NCBI GenBank assembly: GCA_046330455.1 | Contig: JAXLSU010000008.1 | Location: 1-64,000 of the forward strand | DNA length: 64,000 nt | Source: CAVQXR01 sp046330455 | GTDB taxonomy: Bacteria > Actinomycetota > Thermoleophilia > Gaiellales > Gaiellaceae | Direction: 5' to 3' | Position numbers and translations under genes: made by a program | Part shown: piece by piece, positions 31,002 to 39,282 of the stretch | How positions within the stretch are numbered: position 1 is the first letter of the stretch | Layout: every line of letters starts with the position of its first letter | The notes under the pieces: generated by a model | The model's database searches: none | What the model was told of the DNA's origin: nothing | Seen by the model: only the letters and a program-made list of their open reading frames with translations

Positions 31002-31913
31002 ATGCGGTTTCGCAACAAGGCTCGGCTCGATACGACGCAGGTCCGCGACGTCCGCGGCCAGGGCCGCATGAGCGGGCTTCCGCTTCCGACCGGGCGGGGC
31101 GGCAAGGTCGCGGCAGGAGGCGGGCTCGGGCTCGTGGGCCTCATCGTCGTCCTCGTGGTCGTTCTCACCGGCGGGGGTGGCAATCTCGGCGCCCTGATCG
31201 GCGAGACCGTCGGCTCCGCGGGCACACCGCCGAACACCGAGCTCACGCAGGAGTGCCAGACCGGCGCCGACGCGAACGAGAGCGAGGAGTGCCGGATCGT
31301 CGGCGTCGTGAACTCCGTCCAGGAGTTCTGGGACGGCGAGTTCCAGCGTCAGGGCCGGGGAGCGTACGAGCCGGCCGATACGGTCTTCTTCTCGGGCGGG
31401 GTCAACACGGCCTGCGGCGCTGCATCGTCGGCGGTGGGGCCCTTCTACTGCCCGGGCGACCGGCTCGTGTACATCGACCTCGGCTTTTTCGACGACCTGC
31501 GGGAGCGGTTCGGCGCGAGCGGCGGGCCGTTCGCGCAGGCCTACGTGCTCGCCCACGAGTACGGGCACCACGTCCAGGACCTGCTCGGGATCCTCGGGCA
31601 GATCGGAGGCGACAGGCAGGGGCCCGAGAGCAAGGCGGTGCGGTCGGAGCTCCAGGCGGACTGCTTCGCGGGCGTCTGGGCCGCGAACGCCGAGCAGACC
31701 GGCCTGATCGAGTCGCTGACCGAGGCCGACATCCAGGAGGGGCTCGACGCCGCTGCGGCCGTCGGCGACGACCGGATCCAGGAACAGGTCCAGGGTCAGG
31801 TGACCCCGGAGACGTGGACGCACGGCTCGGCCGCCCAGCGCCAGCGCTGGTTCAGCATCGGGTACGAGTCGGGCGATCCCGAGCGCTGCGACACGTTCAG
31901 CGGCGACCTGTAG
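31002..31913 (+). CDS. neutral zinc metallopeptidase (YpfJ family), membrane anchored
   Basis: A 303-residue protein of the putative neutral zinc metallopeptidase family. A cytoplasmic N terminus (MRFRNKARLDTTQVRDVRG) is followed by one helix (GLGLVGLIVVLVVVLTGGGG, about residues 45-64) and an external domain with the zinc motif HEYGHHVQDLLG (about 186-197) and a distal QADCFAG glutamine/aspartate region. Length is typical. The target is unknown. The start ATG is well placed after the preceding peptidase gene. Confidence 0.88.
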   Translation: MRFRNKARLDTTQVRDVRGQGRMSGLPLPTGRGGKVAAGGGLGLVGLIVVLVVVLTGGGGNLGALIGETVGSAGTPPNTELTQECQTGADANESEECRIVGVVNSVQEFWDGEFQRQGRGAYEPADTVFFSGGVNTACGAASSAVGPFYCPGDRLVYIDLGFFDDLRERFGASGGPFAQAYVLAHEYGHHVQDLLGILGQIGGDRQGPESKAVRSELQADCFAGVWAANAEQTGLIESLTEADIQEGLDAAAAVGDDRIQEQVQGQVTPETWTHGSAAQRQRWFSIGYESGDPERCDTFSGDL

Positions 31914-31946
31914 GTTGACCCGGAGCCGCCGCCGGGAGAGAGCGCG

Positions 31947-32792
31947 GTGACCGCGGTCGGCTTCGGCGTGCTCACGGCCCTCATGTGGGGCCTCGGCGCG
32001 CTGCTCAGCGTCCGTCAGGTGCAGCAGCTCGGCGCGGGCGGCTCGCTGCTCTGGATGATGGCGCTCGGGTTCCTCCTCGTCAGCCCTGCGCTTGCGTTCG
32101 TCGACGTCCCCGATGCCTCCACGAGCACCTGGGTCTACGCGGCGCTCTCCGGGGTCGGCTACGTCGCCGGCACCGCCTGCTGGTTCCTCGCCGTCCGTCG
32201 CGGCCGGATCTCGGTCCTGACGCCGATCGTCTCGACCGACGGGGCTGTCGCCGCCGTGATCGCGATCGCGGCGTTCGGCGAGACGGTGAGTCGCGGGGTC
32301 GGGCTCGCGCTCGCGGTGATCGTCGCGGGGATCGTCGTCACGAGCCTCCATTCGACCCACGTGCAGGACGGCCGAAGCAGCACGGCGGCGATCCCGTTCG
32401 CCGTCGGCGCCGCGCTCGGCTACGGGTTCTCGTTCGTCGCTGCCGGGCAGGCGGTGGAGCTCGGAACGGTCTGGGCGATCTGGCTGTCGCGGCTCGCGGC
32501 GGTCGCGCTCGTCGTGCCCGCGGCGTTCGCCCTGCGGTTCGCCGTGGTTCCCCGCCGCAGGTGGCTGCTCCTGCCGCTGGCGGTGACGCTCACCGACATC
32601 GCCGGCTTCGCCGCCTTTCTGCGGGGCTCGAGCTCGAGCGTCGCCGTGACGTCCGTCCTCGCATCGCAGTATGCGATCGTGGCCGTGCTCGGGGGCATCG
32701 TCGTGTACCGGGAGCGGCTCTCGCCGCTCCAGATCGGGGGGATTGCGCTCACCCTCGTCGGTGTCGGCGCGCTCGCCCTCCTGCGTGCGTGA
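31947..32792 (+). CDS. EamA/DMT-family transporter, paralogue of 23373-24218
   Basis: A 281-residue ten-helix DMT protein, GTG at 31947. The C-terminal half VLASQYAIVAVLGGIVVYRERLSPLQ and LTPIVSTDGAVAA match the protein at 23373-24218 closely, so the two are paralogues. It converges on the ArsC-like gene with a three-base gap. The substrate is unknown; a link to arsenic or selenium is not supported by sequence. Confidence 0.82.
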   Translation: MTAVGFGVLTALMWGLGALLSVRQVQQLGAGGSLLWMMALGFLLVSPALAFVDVPDASTSTWVYAALSGVGYVAGTACWFLAVRRGRISVLTPIVSTDGAVAAVIAIAAFGETVSRGVGLALAVIVAGIVVTSLHSTHVQDGRSSTAAIPFAVGAALGYGFSFVAAGQAVELGTVWAIWLSRLAAVALVVPAAFALRFAVVPRRRWLLLPLAVTLTDIAGFAAFLRGSSSSVAVTSVLASQYAIVAVLGGIVVYRERLSPLQIGGIALTLVGVGALALLRA

Positions 32793-32795
32793 GGC

Positions 32796-33146
32796 TCAGC
32801 CGGAGAGGAACGCCGCGACGCGCGTCTTCGGCCGGCCGATGATCGCGCGATCGCCCATGACGAGCACGGGGCGCTGCAGCAGCCTGGGGTAGCGCTCGAG
32901 CAGGGTCACGATCGCCTCGGGCGTGCGGTAGTCGGCCTCGTCGAGGCCGAGCTTCGCAAGCTGCGAGTCCTTCCGGACGAGGTCCTCGACCGGGTCCTCG
33001 AGGATCGCGACGAGGCGCGCGAGCGTCGCCCGGTCGGGCTTCTCCTTCAGATACTCGACGACCTCGACGCCGGCCTCCCTGGCGACCGCCAGGGCGTTCC
33101 GCGACGACCCTCAGTGGGGGTTGTGGAAGATGGTGACGGTTGCCAT
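32796..33146 (-). CDS. arsC: ArsC-family reductase, probable selenoprotein with in-frame TGA at the catalytic residue
   Basis: Read from the ATG at 33146 to the TGA stop at 32796 this is 116 residues, the normal ArsC length, if the TGA at 33113-33111 is selenocysteine (residue 12). The start is MATVTIFHNPH-U-GSSRNALAV: the glutaredoxin-linked ArsC motif H-x3-C-x3-R with U in place of C (H8, U12, R16). Beyond it, LVRKDSQLAKLGLDEADYRTPEAI and LQRPVLVMGDRAIIGRP are standard ArsC sequence, so the gene is intact on both sides. The family reduces arsenate, or acts as an Spx-like or general reductase. A hairpin at 33077-33094 fits a SECIS. No ars regulator or pump is adjacent. Confidence 0.87.
33077..33094 (-). 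promoter_or_regulatory. SECIS-like hairpin of the ArsC selenoprotein
   Basis: On the minus strand CCCTGGC (33094-33088) pairs perfectly with GCCAGGG (33083-33077) around the loop GGTC (33087-33084). GGUC is the core of the SelB-recognised apical loop of E. coli fdhF. The loop starts 23 nt after the TGA, within the usual 16-37 nt range. Confidence 0.82.
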
Positions 33147-33227
33147 CGGAGGAGGAATCTACGTCAGAATGACGACGTCCGCCGTAGGAAGGGCGTGCCC
33201 GGCGGGTGCCGAAGCGAGACGGGGACG

Positions 33228-33713
33228 ATGACAGACCAGCCGCTCCATCCCGACGCGAGACCGCTCGAGCTCCTGCTCGGCACCTGGCGAGGCCGCGGCC
33301 GCGGCGAGTATCCGACGATCGAGCCGTTCGACTTCGAGGAGGAGACGTGCTTCTCGCACACGGGCGCGGCGTTTCTCTCCTACCGGCTGCAGACGTGGAA
33401 CCCCGAGAGCGGCAGTCACCTGCACAGCGAGCGCGGCTTCTGGCGCGCCCATCCGGGTGGCGGCGTCGATGTGACGCTCGCCCACCCGCTCGGCCTGACC
33501 GAGATCGCCGAGGGTACGCTCGCAGACGGTCGGATCGGGCTCGTGTCGACGGGTGTCGAGCGAGCCCCCCGGGGAGCGTCCCCGGTCACCGTGCTGGAGC
33601 GCCGCTACCAGGTCTCGGGTGACACGATGGACTACGAGGTCCTGATGGCGACCGACACCGTGCCGCTCGTCCTCCACATCGTGGGCGCGCTCGAACGGGT
33701 GAAAACCCCGTAG
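33228..33713 (+). CDS. nitrobindin-family heme-binding protein
   Basis: A 161-residue beta-barrel protein of the nitrobindin/THAP4 family. The signature GTWRGRGRGEYPTIEPFDFEEE lies at about residues 17-38. Members bind ferric heme and can isomerise peroxynitrite. The ATG at 33228 has a GGGGACG upstream; a longer frame from 33114 would overlap ArsC antisense and is rejected. It is divergent from the selenoprotein ArsC gene, with an 81-base shared promoter region. A redox-stress theme for the pair is inference. Confidence 0.85.
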   Translation: MTDQPLHPDARPLELLLGTWRGRGRGEYPTIEPFDFEEETCFSHTGAAFLSYRLQTWNPESGSHLHSERGFWRAHPGGGVDVTLAHPLGLTEIAEGTLADGRIGLVSTGVERAPRGASPVTVLERRYQVSGDTMDYEVLMATDTVPLVLHIVGALERVKTP

Positions 33714-33769
33714 TCGAGGGTGCGGCTACCCGTATCCCCGTCCCGGCCGGCGCATGCGAGGATGAGCAC

Positions 33770-34120
33770 GTGACGACGGTCCTGATCGTCGACGATCATC
33801 CGAGCTTCCGGGCCTGTGCGCGAGCCATGCTCGTCGCCGAGGGGTTCGAGGTCGTCGGCGAGGCGCCGGACGGAGCCGCCGCTCTCCTCGCCGCGCGAAC
33901 GCTGCAGCCGGAGGTCGTGCTGCTCGACGTGCAGCTGTCCGACACCGACGGGTTCGCCGTCGCCTCCGAGCTCACCCGCAGCGGGAACGGGCCCGTCGTC
34001 GTGCTCACGTCGAGCCGGGACGAGGCCGACTACGGCTCCCTCGTCGCCGAGAGCGGGGCCCGCGGCTTCGTTCCCAAGGCCGAGCTCTGCGCGGCCACGC
34101 TCGCCGCGCTCCTTCACTGA
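33770..34120 (+). CDS. single-domain response regulator (receiver only)
   Basis: A 116-residue CheY-like receiver. The acidic pocket is DDH (residues 8-10), the phosphoacceptor aspartate is in LLDVQLSD (about residue 53), and the conserved T and K appear in VLTSSRD and FVPKAE. No output domain follows. It begins with a GTG at 33770 and is followed after six bases by the histidine kinase, so it probably acts as a phosphate relay or sink for that kinase. Confidence 0.88.
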   Translation: MTTVLIVDDHPSFRACARAMLVAEGFEVVGEAPDGAAALLAARTLQPEVVLLDVQLSDTDGFAVASELTRSGNGPVVVLTSSRDEADYGSLVAESGARGFVPKAELCAATLAALLH

Positions 34121-34126
34121 GGCGCC

Positions 34127-36655
34127 GTGAGCCGCTGGCACGTCCTGGTCGCGATCGCCGGGCTCGCATCGGGGCTCGCGGTCTTCATGGTCACGCTCAA
34201 CTCCGACCACGCCGAGGAGCGGGTCGGCCATGCGATCCTCGGTCTCCTGATCGTCTGGTCGTTCGTCGGCTGCGGGCTGCTCGCCTCCGTGCGCAGGCCG
34301 GAGAACCTGACCGGGTCGCTCATGGCGGCGGTCGGATTCAGCTGGCTGCTGTCCTCGCTGCAGATGGCGAACAACGACGTCGCCTTCACGATCGGGGTCG
34401 CGCTCGCCTTCGTCCCGCTGCCGGTGATCACGCACCTCGTGCTCGCCTACCCGGAAGGCCGGCTCGAGACGCGTCCGGCCAGGGCGACGACCGCGTTCGC
34501 GTACGTCGCCGTGATCGTCCTCCAGCTGCTCGGGACGCTGTTCTGCAAACCCGGTCCCGGCTCGACGATCGAGGGGGCCTGCCGGGTGAACTGCCCGGAG
34601 AACCTGCTGCTCGTGACGGCGAACGACACGCTGGCGAGCGCCTTCTATGCCGCGGTGAACGTCTCCGGCCTGCTCGTCGCGATCGCGGCGATCACGATCC
34701 TCGCCGGCCGCTGGCGGGCCGCGACCAGGCCGGCCCGGCGGGTGCTCGCACCGGTCCTCTGGTCGGGTGCCCTCGCTGCCCTCGCGGCCGTCTCGCTCTT
34801 TCTCGCCGGGCTCTTCGACCAGGACGCGATCGTCCTCGCCCGGCTTGCGACGTTCGCCGTGATCGCGTTCGTTCCCGTCGCGTTCCTCGTCGGGCTGCTC
34901 CGCGGCCGGCTCGCGGGCAGTGCGGTGTCCCGGCTCGTCCTCGAGCTCGGCCAGGCCCCGGTCTCGGGACGGCTGCGTGAGGCGCTCGCCCGCTCGCTCG
35001 GCGATCCGTCGCTGCGCGTCGCCTACTGGCTTCCCGAGCTCGAGGAGTACGTGGATGCGCTCGGCCAGCCGATCGAGCTCCCTGCGCCCGGTGACGGGCA
35101 GACGGCGACGCTCGTCGAGCGCGACGGAAGGCTCGTCGGAGCGCTCATCCACGACACGGCGCTCGACGACCAGCCGGAGCTCGTCGAGGCGGTCTGCGCC
35201 GCGGCCGCGCTCGCGCTCGAGAACGAGCGCCTGCAGGCCGACCTTCGTGCCCGCCTGGCCCAGCTCCGCGAGAGCGAGCAGCGCCACCGCGCGGTCATCG
35301 ACTCGTCGCCCGTGGCGATCGTCGAGCTGGATCCCGACGGGAACGTCACCCTCTGGAACGCCGCTGCCGAGCGTACGTTCGGCTGGTCTGCCGGGGAGAT
35401 CGTCGGGACGCGCTATCCGCTCCCGATGGATGCCGACCTGCCGGAGGTCGAGCAGGCGTGGGAGCGTGTGCTCTCGGGCGAGACGCTCGCGCTCGAGGCT
35501 CGCCGGCGCCGCCGCGACGGGTCGCTCGTGGAGCTCGAGGTGACGGCGGCGCCGATCCGTGACGACCAGGGGAACGTCGTCCGCCACATGGCGATCCTGT
35601 TCGACGTCACGGAGCGCAAGCGAGCCGAGGAGGCCCTGCGCCACGAGCGCGACTTCAGCTCGACGCTGATCGACTCGACCGCATGCCTCGTCGTCGTGTT
35701 CGACCGCGACGGGAGGCTCATCAGGTTCAACCGTGCCTGTGAGCAGCTGACCGGCTACCGGACCGACGAGGTGATCGGCCGGACGTTCTGGGAGCTGTTC
35801 ATCGACCCCGCCGACGTGGAGCCGATCCGCAACGCGCTCGAGCGTGTGACCGCGGGCGACTTTCCCGCCGACAACGAGAACGACTGGATCCTCCGCGACG
35901 GCCGCCGTCGCCGTATCGCCTGGTCGAACACGGCCCTGCTCGACGCGCGGGGCGAGGTCGAGTACCTCGTCTCGTCCGGGCTCGACATCACCGAGCGCAT
36001 GCGGGACGAGCAGGAGATTCGCGCCTCTCGGGCCCGGATCGTCGAGGCTGCCGACACGGAGCGGCGCCGGCTCGAGCGCAATCTCCACGACGGCGCCCAG
36101 CAGCGGCTCGTCGCGCTCTCACTCGCGCTGCGCATGGCACAGAGGCAGCTCCACACGAGCCCGGACGCGGCCGAGACGCTCCTGGCCGGAGCGACCGACG
36201 AGCTCGCTCATGCCCTCGAGGAGCTACGCGAGCTCGCCCGCGGCATCCACCCGTCCGTGCTGATCGATCGAGGGCTTCCGGCCGCGATCGACGCGCTCGC
36301 GACCCGCTCGCCGGTTCCCGTGACAGTCGACGTCTCGCTGGATGGACGCCTGCCCGCACAGGTCGAGGTCGCCGCGTACTACGTCGTGTCGGAGGCGCTC
36401 GCCAACGTTGCGAAGTACGCGAACGCCAGCTCGGTCTCCGTGCACGTCTCGCGGTCGAACGGGCTCGCGAGCGTCGAGGTGGCCGACGACGGCATCGGCG
36501 GCGCCGACCCCGGCGCGGGAACGGGCCTGCGCGGGCTCGCCGACCGGGTCGCGGCGCTCGACGGGCGGCTCGACGTACAGAGCGCGAGCGGGGCCGGAAC
36601 CTGCGTGCGCGCGGTCATCCCGATCGTCGCCGGCCCCGCGGGCGAGAGGAGCTAG
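34127..36655 (+). CDS. membrane histidine kinase with two PAS domains (NarX/DegS-type)
   Basis: An 842-residue sensor kinase. The first ~250 residues hold about eight membrane helices (from LVAIAGLASGLAVFMVTL). A linker is followed by two PAS domains (about 385-500, starting ESEQRHRAVIDSSPVAIVEL, and about 505-630, with VVVFDRDGRLIRFNRACEQL). The phosphoacceptor helix of the HisKA_3 type is RRRLERNLHDGAQQRLVALS. The ATPase N-box and G-boxes are EALANVAKYANA, VADDGIGG and GTGLRGLADR. It senses an unknown cue and should phosphorylate the LuxR-type regulator 13 bases downstream. GTG start. Confidence 0.92.
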   Translation: MSRWHVLVAIAGLASGLAVFMVTLNSDHAEERVGHAILGLLIVWSFVGCGLLASVRRPENLTGSLMAAVGFSWLLSSLQMANNDVAFTIGVALAFVPLPVITHLVLAYPEGRLETRPARATTAFAYVAVIVLQLLGTLFCKPGPGSTIEGACRVNCPENLLLVTANDTLASAFYAAVNVSGLLVAIAAITILAGRWRAATRPARRVLAPVLWSGALAALAAVSLFLAGLFDQDAIVLARLATFAVIAFVPVAFLVGLLRGRLAGSAVSRLVLELGQAPVSGRLREALARSLGDPSLRVAYWLPELEEYVDALGQPIELPAPGDGQTATLVERDGRLVGALIHDTALDDQPELVEAVCAAAALALENERLQADLRARLAQLRESEQRHRAVIDSSPVAIVELDPDGNVTLWNAAAERTFGWSAGEIVGTRYPLPMDADLPEVEQAWERVLSGETLALEARRRRRDGSLVELEVTAAPIRDDQGNVVRHMAILFDVTERKRAEEALRHERDFSSTLIDSTACLVVVFDRDGRLIRFNRACEQLTGYRTDEVIGRTFWELFIDPADVEPIRNALERVTAGDFPADNENDWILRDGRRRRIAWSNTALLDARGEVEYLVSSGLDITERMRDEQEIRASRARIVEAADTERRRLERNLHDGAQQRLVALSLALRMAQRQLHTSPDAAETLLAGATDELAHALEELRELARGIHPSVLIDRGLPAAIDALATRSPVPVTVDVSLDGRLPAQVEVAAYYVVSEALANVAKYANASSVSVHVSRSNGLASVEVADDGIGGADPGAGTGLRGLADRVAALDGRLDVQSASGAGTCVRAVIPIVAGPAGERS

Positions 36656-36668
36656 TGTTCCGCTCGCG

Positions 36669-37313
36669 ATGAAGGTGGTGATCGCCGACGACTCCGTCCT
36701 GTTGCGCGAGGGCATCGCGCGCCTGCTCGAGGACGCCGGGTTCGAGGTCGTCGGGCAGGCGGGCAACGCCGACGAGCTCCTGCTCCGCGTGCGCTCCTAC
36801 AGCCCGCAGGTGGCGATCGTCGACATCAGGATGCCGCCGACCCAGACCGACGAGGGGCTGCGTGCGGCGCGCGAGATCAGGGAGCGCTTCCCGGGGACGG
36901 GGGTGCTCGTCCTCTCCCAGTACGTCGAGCCCGCCTATGCGCTCGAGCTGCTCCAGGAGAGCGCGGAGGGCGTCGGCTACCTGCTCAAGGATCGCGTCTC
37001 GGACGTGACCGAGTTCGCGGCGGCGGTCCGGCGCGTGGGGGAGGGTGGGTCGGCCCTCGATCCGACGGTCGTCTCCCAGCTCGTCGGTCGACGCCGCCAG
37101 GACGATCCGCTCGCACAGCTCACGCCGCGTGAGCGTGAGGTGCTCGGGCTGATGGCGGAGGGGCGCTCGAACCAGGGGATCGCGGAGCAGCTCGTGATCA
37201 CCGAGCGCGCGGTCGAGAAGCACGTGACGAGCATCTTCGGAAAGCTGCGGCTCCCGGCGGCGGTCGAGGACCACCGGCGCGTGCTCGCCGTCCTCACCTA
37301 CCTGCGCTCGTAG
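36669..37313 (+). CDS. NarL/LuxR-family response regulator
   Basis: A 214-residue regulator. The receiver has DDS at the acidic pocket (residues 6-8), the phosphoacceptor in VDIRMPP (about 53) and the LKDR lysine. The C-terminal LuxR HTH is LTPREREVLGLMAEGRSNQGIAEQL...TERAVEKHVTSIFGKLRL. It is the cognate output for the upstream HisKA_3 kinase. Target genes are not evident; the small membrane-peptide gene at 37431 is the nearest candidate. Confidence 0.92.
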   Translation: MKVVIADDSVLLREGIARLLEDAGFEVVGQAGNADELLLRVRSYSPQVAIVDIRMPPTQTDEGLRAAREIRERFPGTGVLVLSQYVEPAYALELLQESAEGVGYLLKDRVSDVTEFAAAVRRVGEGGSALDPTVVSQLVGRRRQDDPLAQLTPREREVLGLMAEGRSNQGIAEQLVITERAVEKHVTSIFGKLRLPAAVEDHRRVLAVLTYLRS

Positions 37314-37430
37314 CCGGGAGCGGGGTGCGGCTGGCCGCACCTCGAGACGCCGGGTAGCGCGATTCCTGGGCGGCCTCCCGGCTGCGAAGCTCCTGTGCAA
37401 CGAACGAGAGCCGAGAGAGACGAGGACACG

Positions 37431-37553
37431 ATGACCGCCTTCACCGCAGACACGATCGACCGCAAGCGAGCAAGCCGGCTGATCGCTCTCGCCTCGGTCG
37501 GCTTCACGGCCCTCGTCGCAGCCGTGGCCCTGATCCTGGCGGTCACGGCCTGA
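37431..37553 (+). CDS. small single-helix membrane protein
   Basis: A 40-residue frame from the ATG at 37431, preceded by a purine-rich GAGAGAGACGAGGAC. The sequence begins MTAFTADTIDRKRASRL and ends in one hydrophobic helix (LIALASVGFTALVAAVALIL). It is followed 11 bases later by a strong hairpin, and lies just downstream of the two-component genes. No family is recognised. The charged N terminus and single helix suggest an N-in membrane peptide. Short length limits certainty. Confidence 0.55.
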   Translation: MTAFTADTIDRKRASRLIALASVGFTALVAAVALILAVTA

Positions 37554-37564
37554 GACGACCAACC

Positions 37565-37597
37565 GCGGGAGGGCCCGGACGACCCGGTCCCTCCCGC
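37565..37597 (+). terminator. hairpin after the small membrane protein gene
   Basis: GCGGGAGGG (37565-37573) pairs with CCCTCCCGC (37589-37597), and inner CCGG/CCGG pairs continue the stem after one mismatch. No T-run follows, so it may act with Rho or as an RNA-stabilising element. Confidence 0.5.
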
Positions 37598-37660
37598 TCA
37601 CGGGAACACGACCAGCGAAGCGCTGAAGCGAAGAGACTCCCTCCACATCCCTCCCCCCCT

Positions 37661-37690
37661 GGATCGAGGCCGCAACCGCGGCCTCGATCC
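37661..37690 (+). terminator. perfect 13-bp hairpin upstream of sthA
   Basis: GGATCGAGGCCGC (37661-37673) and GCGGCCTCGATCC (37678-37690) are exact complements around AACC. It is followed by GTCTTGCCCC. It may end transcripts arriving from the small membrane-protein gene or lie in the leader of the transhydrogenase gene 52 bases downstream. Confidence 0.55.
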
Positions 37691-37741
37691 GTCTTGCCCC
37701 GTGAGCTTCAGCGGCGGCAGGGCCGGTCGATTACGGGCAGG

Positions 37742-39187
37742 GTGGGATACGACCTCGATCTCCTGGTCGTCGGCTCGGGCCCGGCGGGCCAGAAGGCGGC
37801 GATCCAGGCCGCGAAGCTCGGCAAGCAGGTCGCCGTCGTCGAGCGGCGGCACATGGTCGGCGGCGTCTGCATCAACACCGGCACGATCCCCTCGAAGTCG
37901 CTGCGCGAGGCCGTTCTCTACCTGACCGGCATGACGCAGCGCGGCCTCTACGGCCAGAGCTATCGCGTCCGCGAGGAGATCACGATCGACGACCTCCTCT
38001 GGCGCACGCAGCACGTGATCGAGCGCCAGATCCACGTGATCCGCGACCAGCTCGCACGAAACCACGTGACGCTGATCGGCGGCGACGCGCGCTTTCTCGA
38101 CCCGCACACGCTCGCGATCGCAACGGGGAACGGCGAGGAGCGGCGGATCGCCGCCGATCGGGTCATCGTCGCCGTCGGCACCGTGCCGAGCCGGCCCGCG
38201 ACGGTCGCGTTCGACAACGGCACGATCCTCGACTCGGACGGGATCCTCGAGCTGGAGCGGATCCCGCGCTCGCTCGTCGTCGTCGGCGCCGGGGTGATCG
38301 GGATCGAGTACGCGTCGATGTTCGCAGCGCTCGGGACGAGGGTGACCGTCGTCGAGCAGCGTCACCTCCTGCTCCCCTTCTGCGACAGCCAGGTCGTCGA
38401 GGCGCTCCAGTACCACCTGCGAGAGCTGGGCGTCGTCTTTCGCGTCGGTGAGTCGGTCGTCGGCGTGGACGCCCACGACGGGGGCACGCTCACCCATCTC
38501 GCGAGCGGCAAGCGCATCCCCGCCGAGGCGGTGCTGTACTCGGCCGGACGCCACGGCGCGACGGGCGGGCTCGAGCTCGACCGGGCCGGCGTCGTGGCCG
38601 ACGACCGCGGTCGGATCGCGGTCGGGCCGACCTTCCAGACCGCGGTCAGGCACATCTACGCGGTCGGCGACGTGATCGGCTTCCCGAGCCTCGCTGCGAC
38701 CTCGATGGAGCAGGGCCGGATCGCGGCGTGCTGTGCGTTCGGCGAGGCCTGCTCCCCGATGCGCGGCGTCATCCCCTACGGGATCTACACGATTCCGGAG
38801 ATCAGCTTCGCCGGGCAGACCGAGGAGGAGCTGACCGAGGCTGCCGTTCCGTACGAGATCGGCGTGTCGCGCTGGCGCGAGCTGGCCCGCGGTCAGATCC
38901 TCGGCGACCAGCACGGGCTCCTGAAGCTGCTTGTCTCGGCCGAGGATCACCGGATCCTGGGCGTGCACGTGTTCGGCACCGGCGCCACCGAGGTCGTCCA
39001 CATCGGGCAGGCCGTCATGGACCACGGCGGCACGATCGAGTACCTCGTCGAGAGCGTGTTCAACTACCCGACGCTCGCCGAGGGGTACAAGGTGGCCGCA
39101 CTCGACGCGATGAACAAGCTCCGGGCCGTCGACCGGGTCGTCTGGGCGGCGACTGCGCGACCGACCCGGCGCCGCAAGGCCGCGTAA
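37742..39187 (+). CDS. sthA: soluble pyridine nucleotide transhydrogenase (SthA-like)
   Basis: A 481-residue flavoprotein disulfide-reductase family member. The FAD motif is VVGSGPAGQKAAIQAAKLG and the NAD motif VVVGAGVIGIEYASMFAALG (about 180-200). The redox position reads GGVCINTGTIPSKS: only one cysteine is kept and the second is threonine, as in SthA, so it lacks a redox disulfide and should move hydride between NADPH and NAD+. The C-terminal dimerisation domain is complete. The start is taken as the GTG at 37742; a longer frame from 37694 has no domain support. The last 15 residues (ATARPTRRRKAA) are basic and unusual. Confidence 0.9.
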   Translation: MGYDLDLLVVGSGPAGQKAAIQAAKLGKQVAVVERRHMVGGVCINTGTIPSKSLREAVLYLTGMTQRGLYGQSYRVREEITIDDLLWRTQHVIERQIHVIRDQLARNHVTLIGGDARFLDPHTLAIATGNGEERRIAADRVIVAVGTVPSRPATVAFDNGTILDSDGILELERIPRSLVVVGAGVIGIEYASMFAALGTRVTVVEQRHLLLPFCDSQVVEALQYHLRELGVVFRVGESVVGVDAHDGGTLTHLASGKRIPAEAVLYSAGRHGATGGLELDRAGVVADDRGRIAVGPTFQTAVRHIYAVGDVIGFPSLAATSMEQGRIAACCAFGEACSPMRGVIPYGIYTIPEISFAGQTEEELTEAAVPYEIGVSRWRELARGQILGDQHGLLKLLVSAEDHRILGVHVFGTGATEVVHIGQAVMDHGGTIEYLVESVFNYPTLAEGYKVAALDAMNKLRAVDRVVWAATARPTRRRKAA

Positions 39188-39282
39188 CCCGCTCGGGTGC
39201 GGGCCCTACGGCGATCTGCACGGGCCCGGCACCCGGGCTCCGACGCGCGTGCGAAGCTACCGGACGTCGAAGGGAGAGCAGG

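Noticed and set aside
37661..37690. Riboswitch before sthA
   Set aside because: Only a simple perfect hairpin is present, with no known aptamer features.
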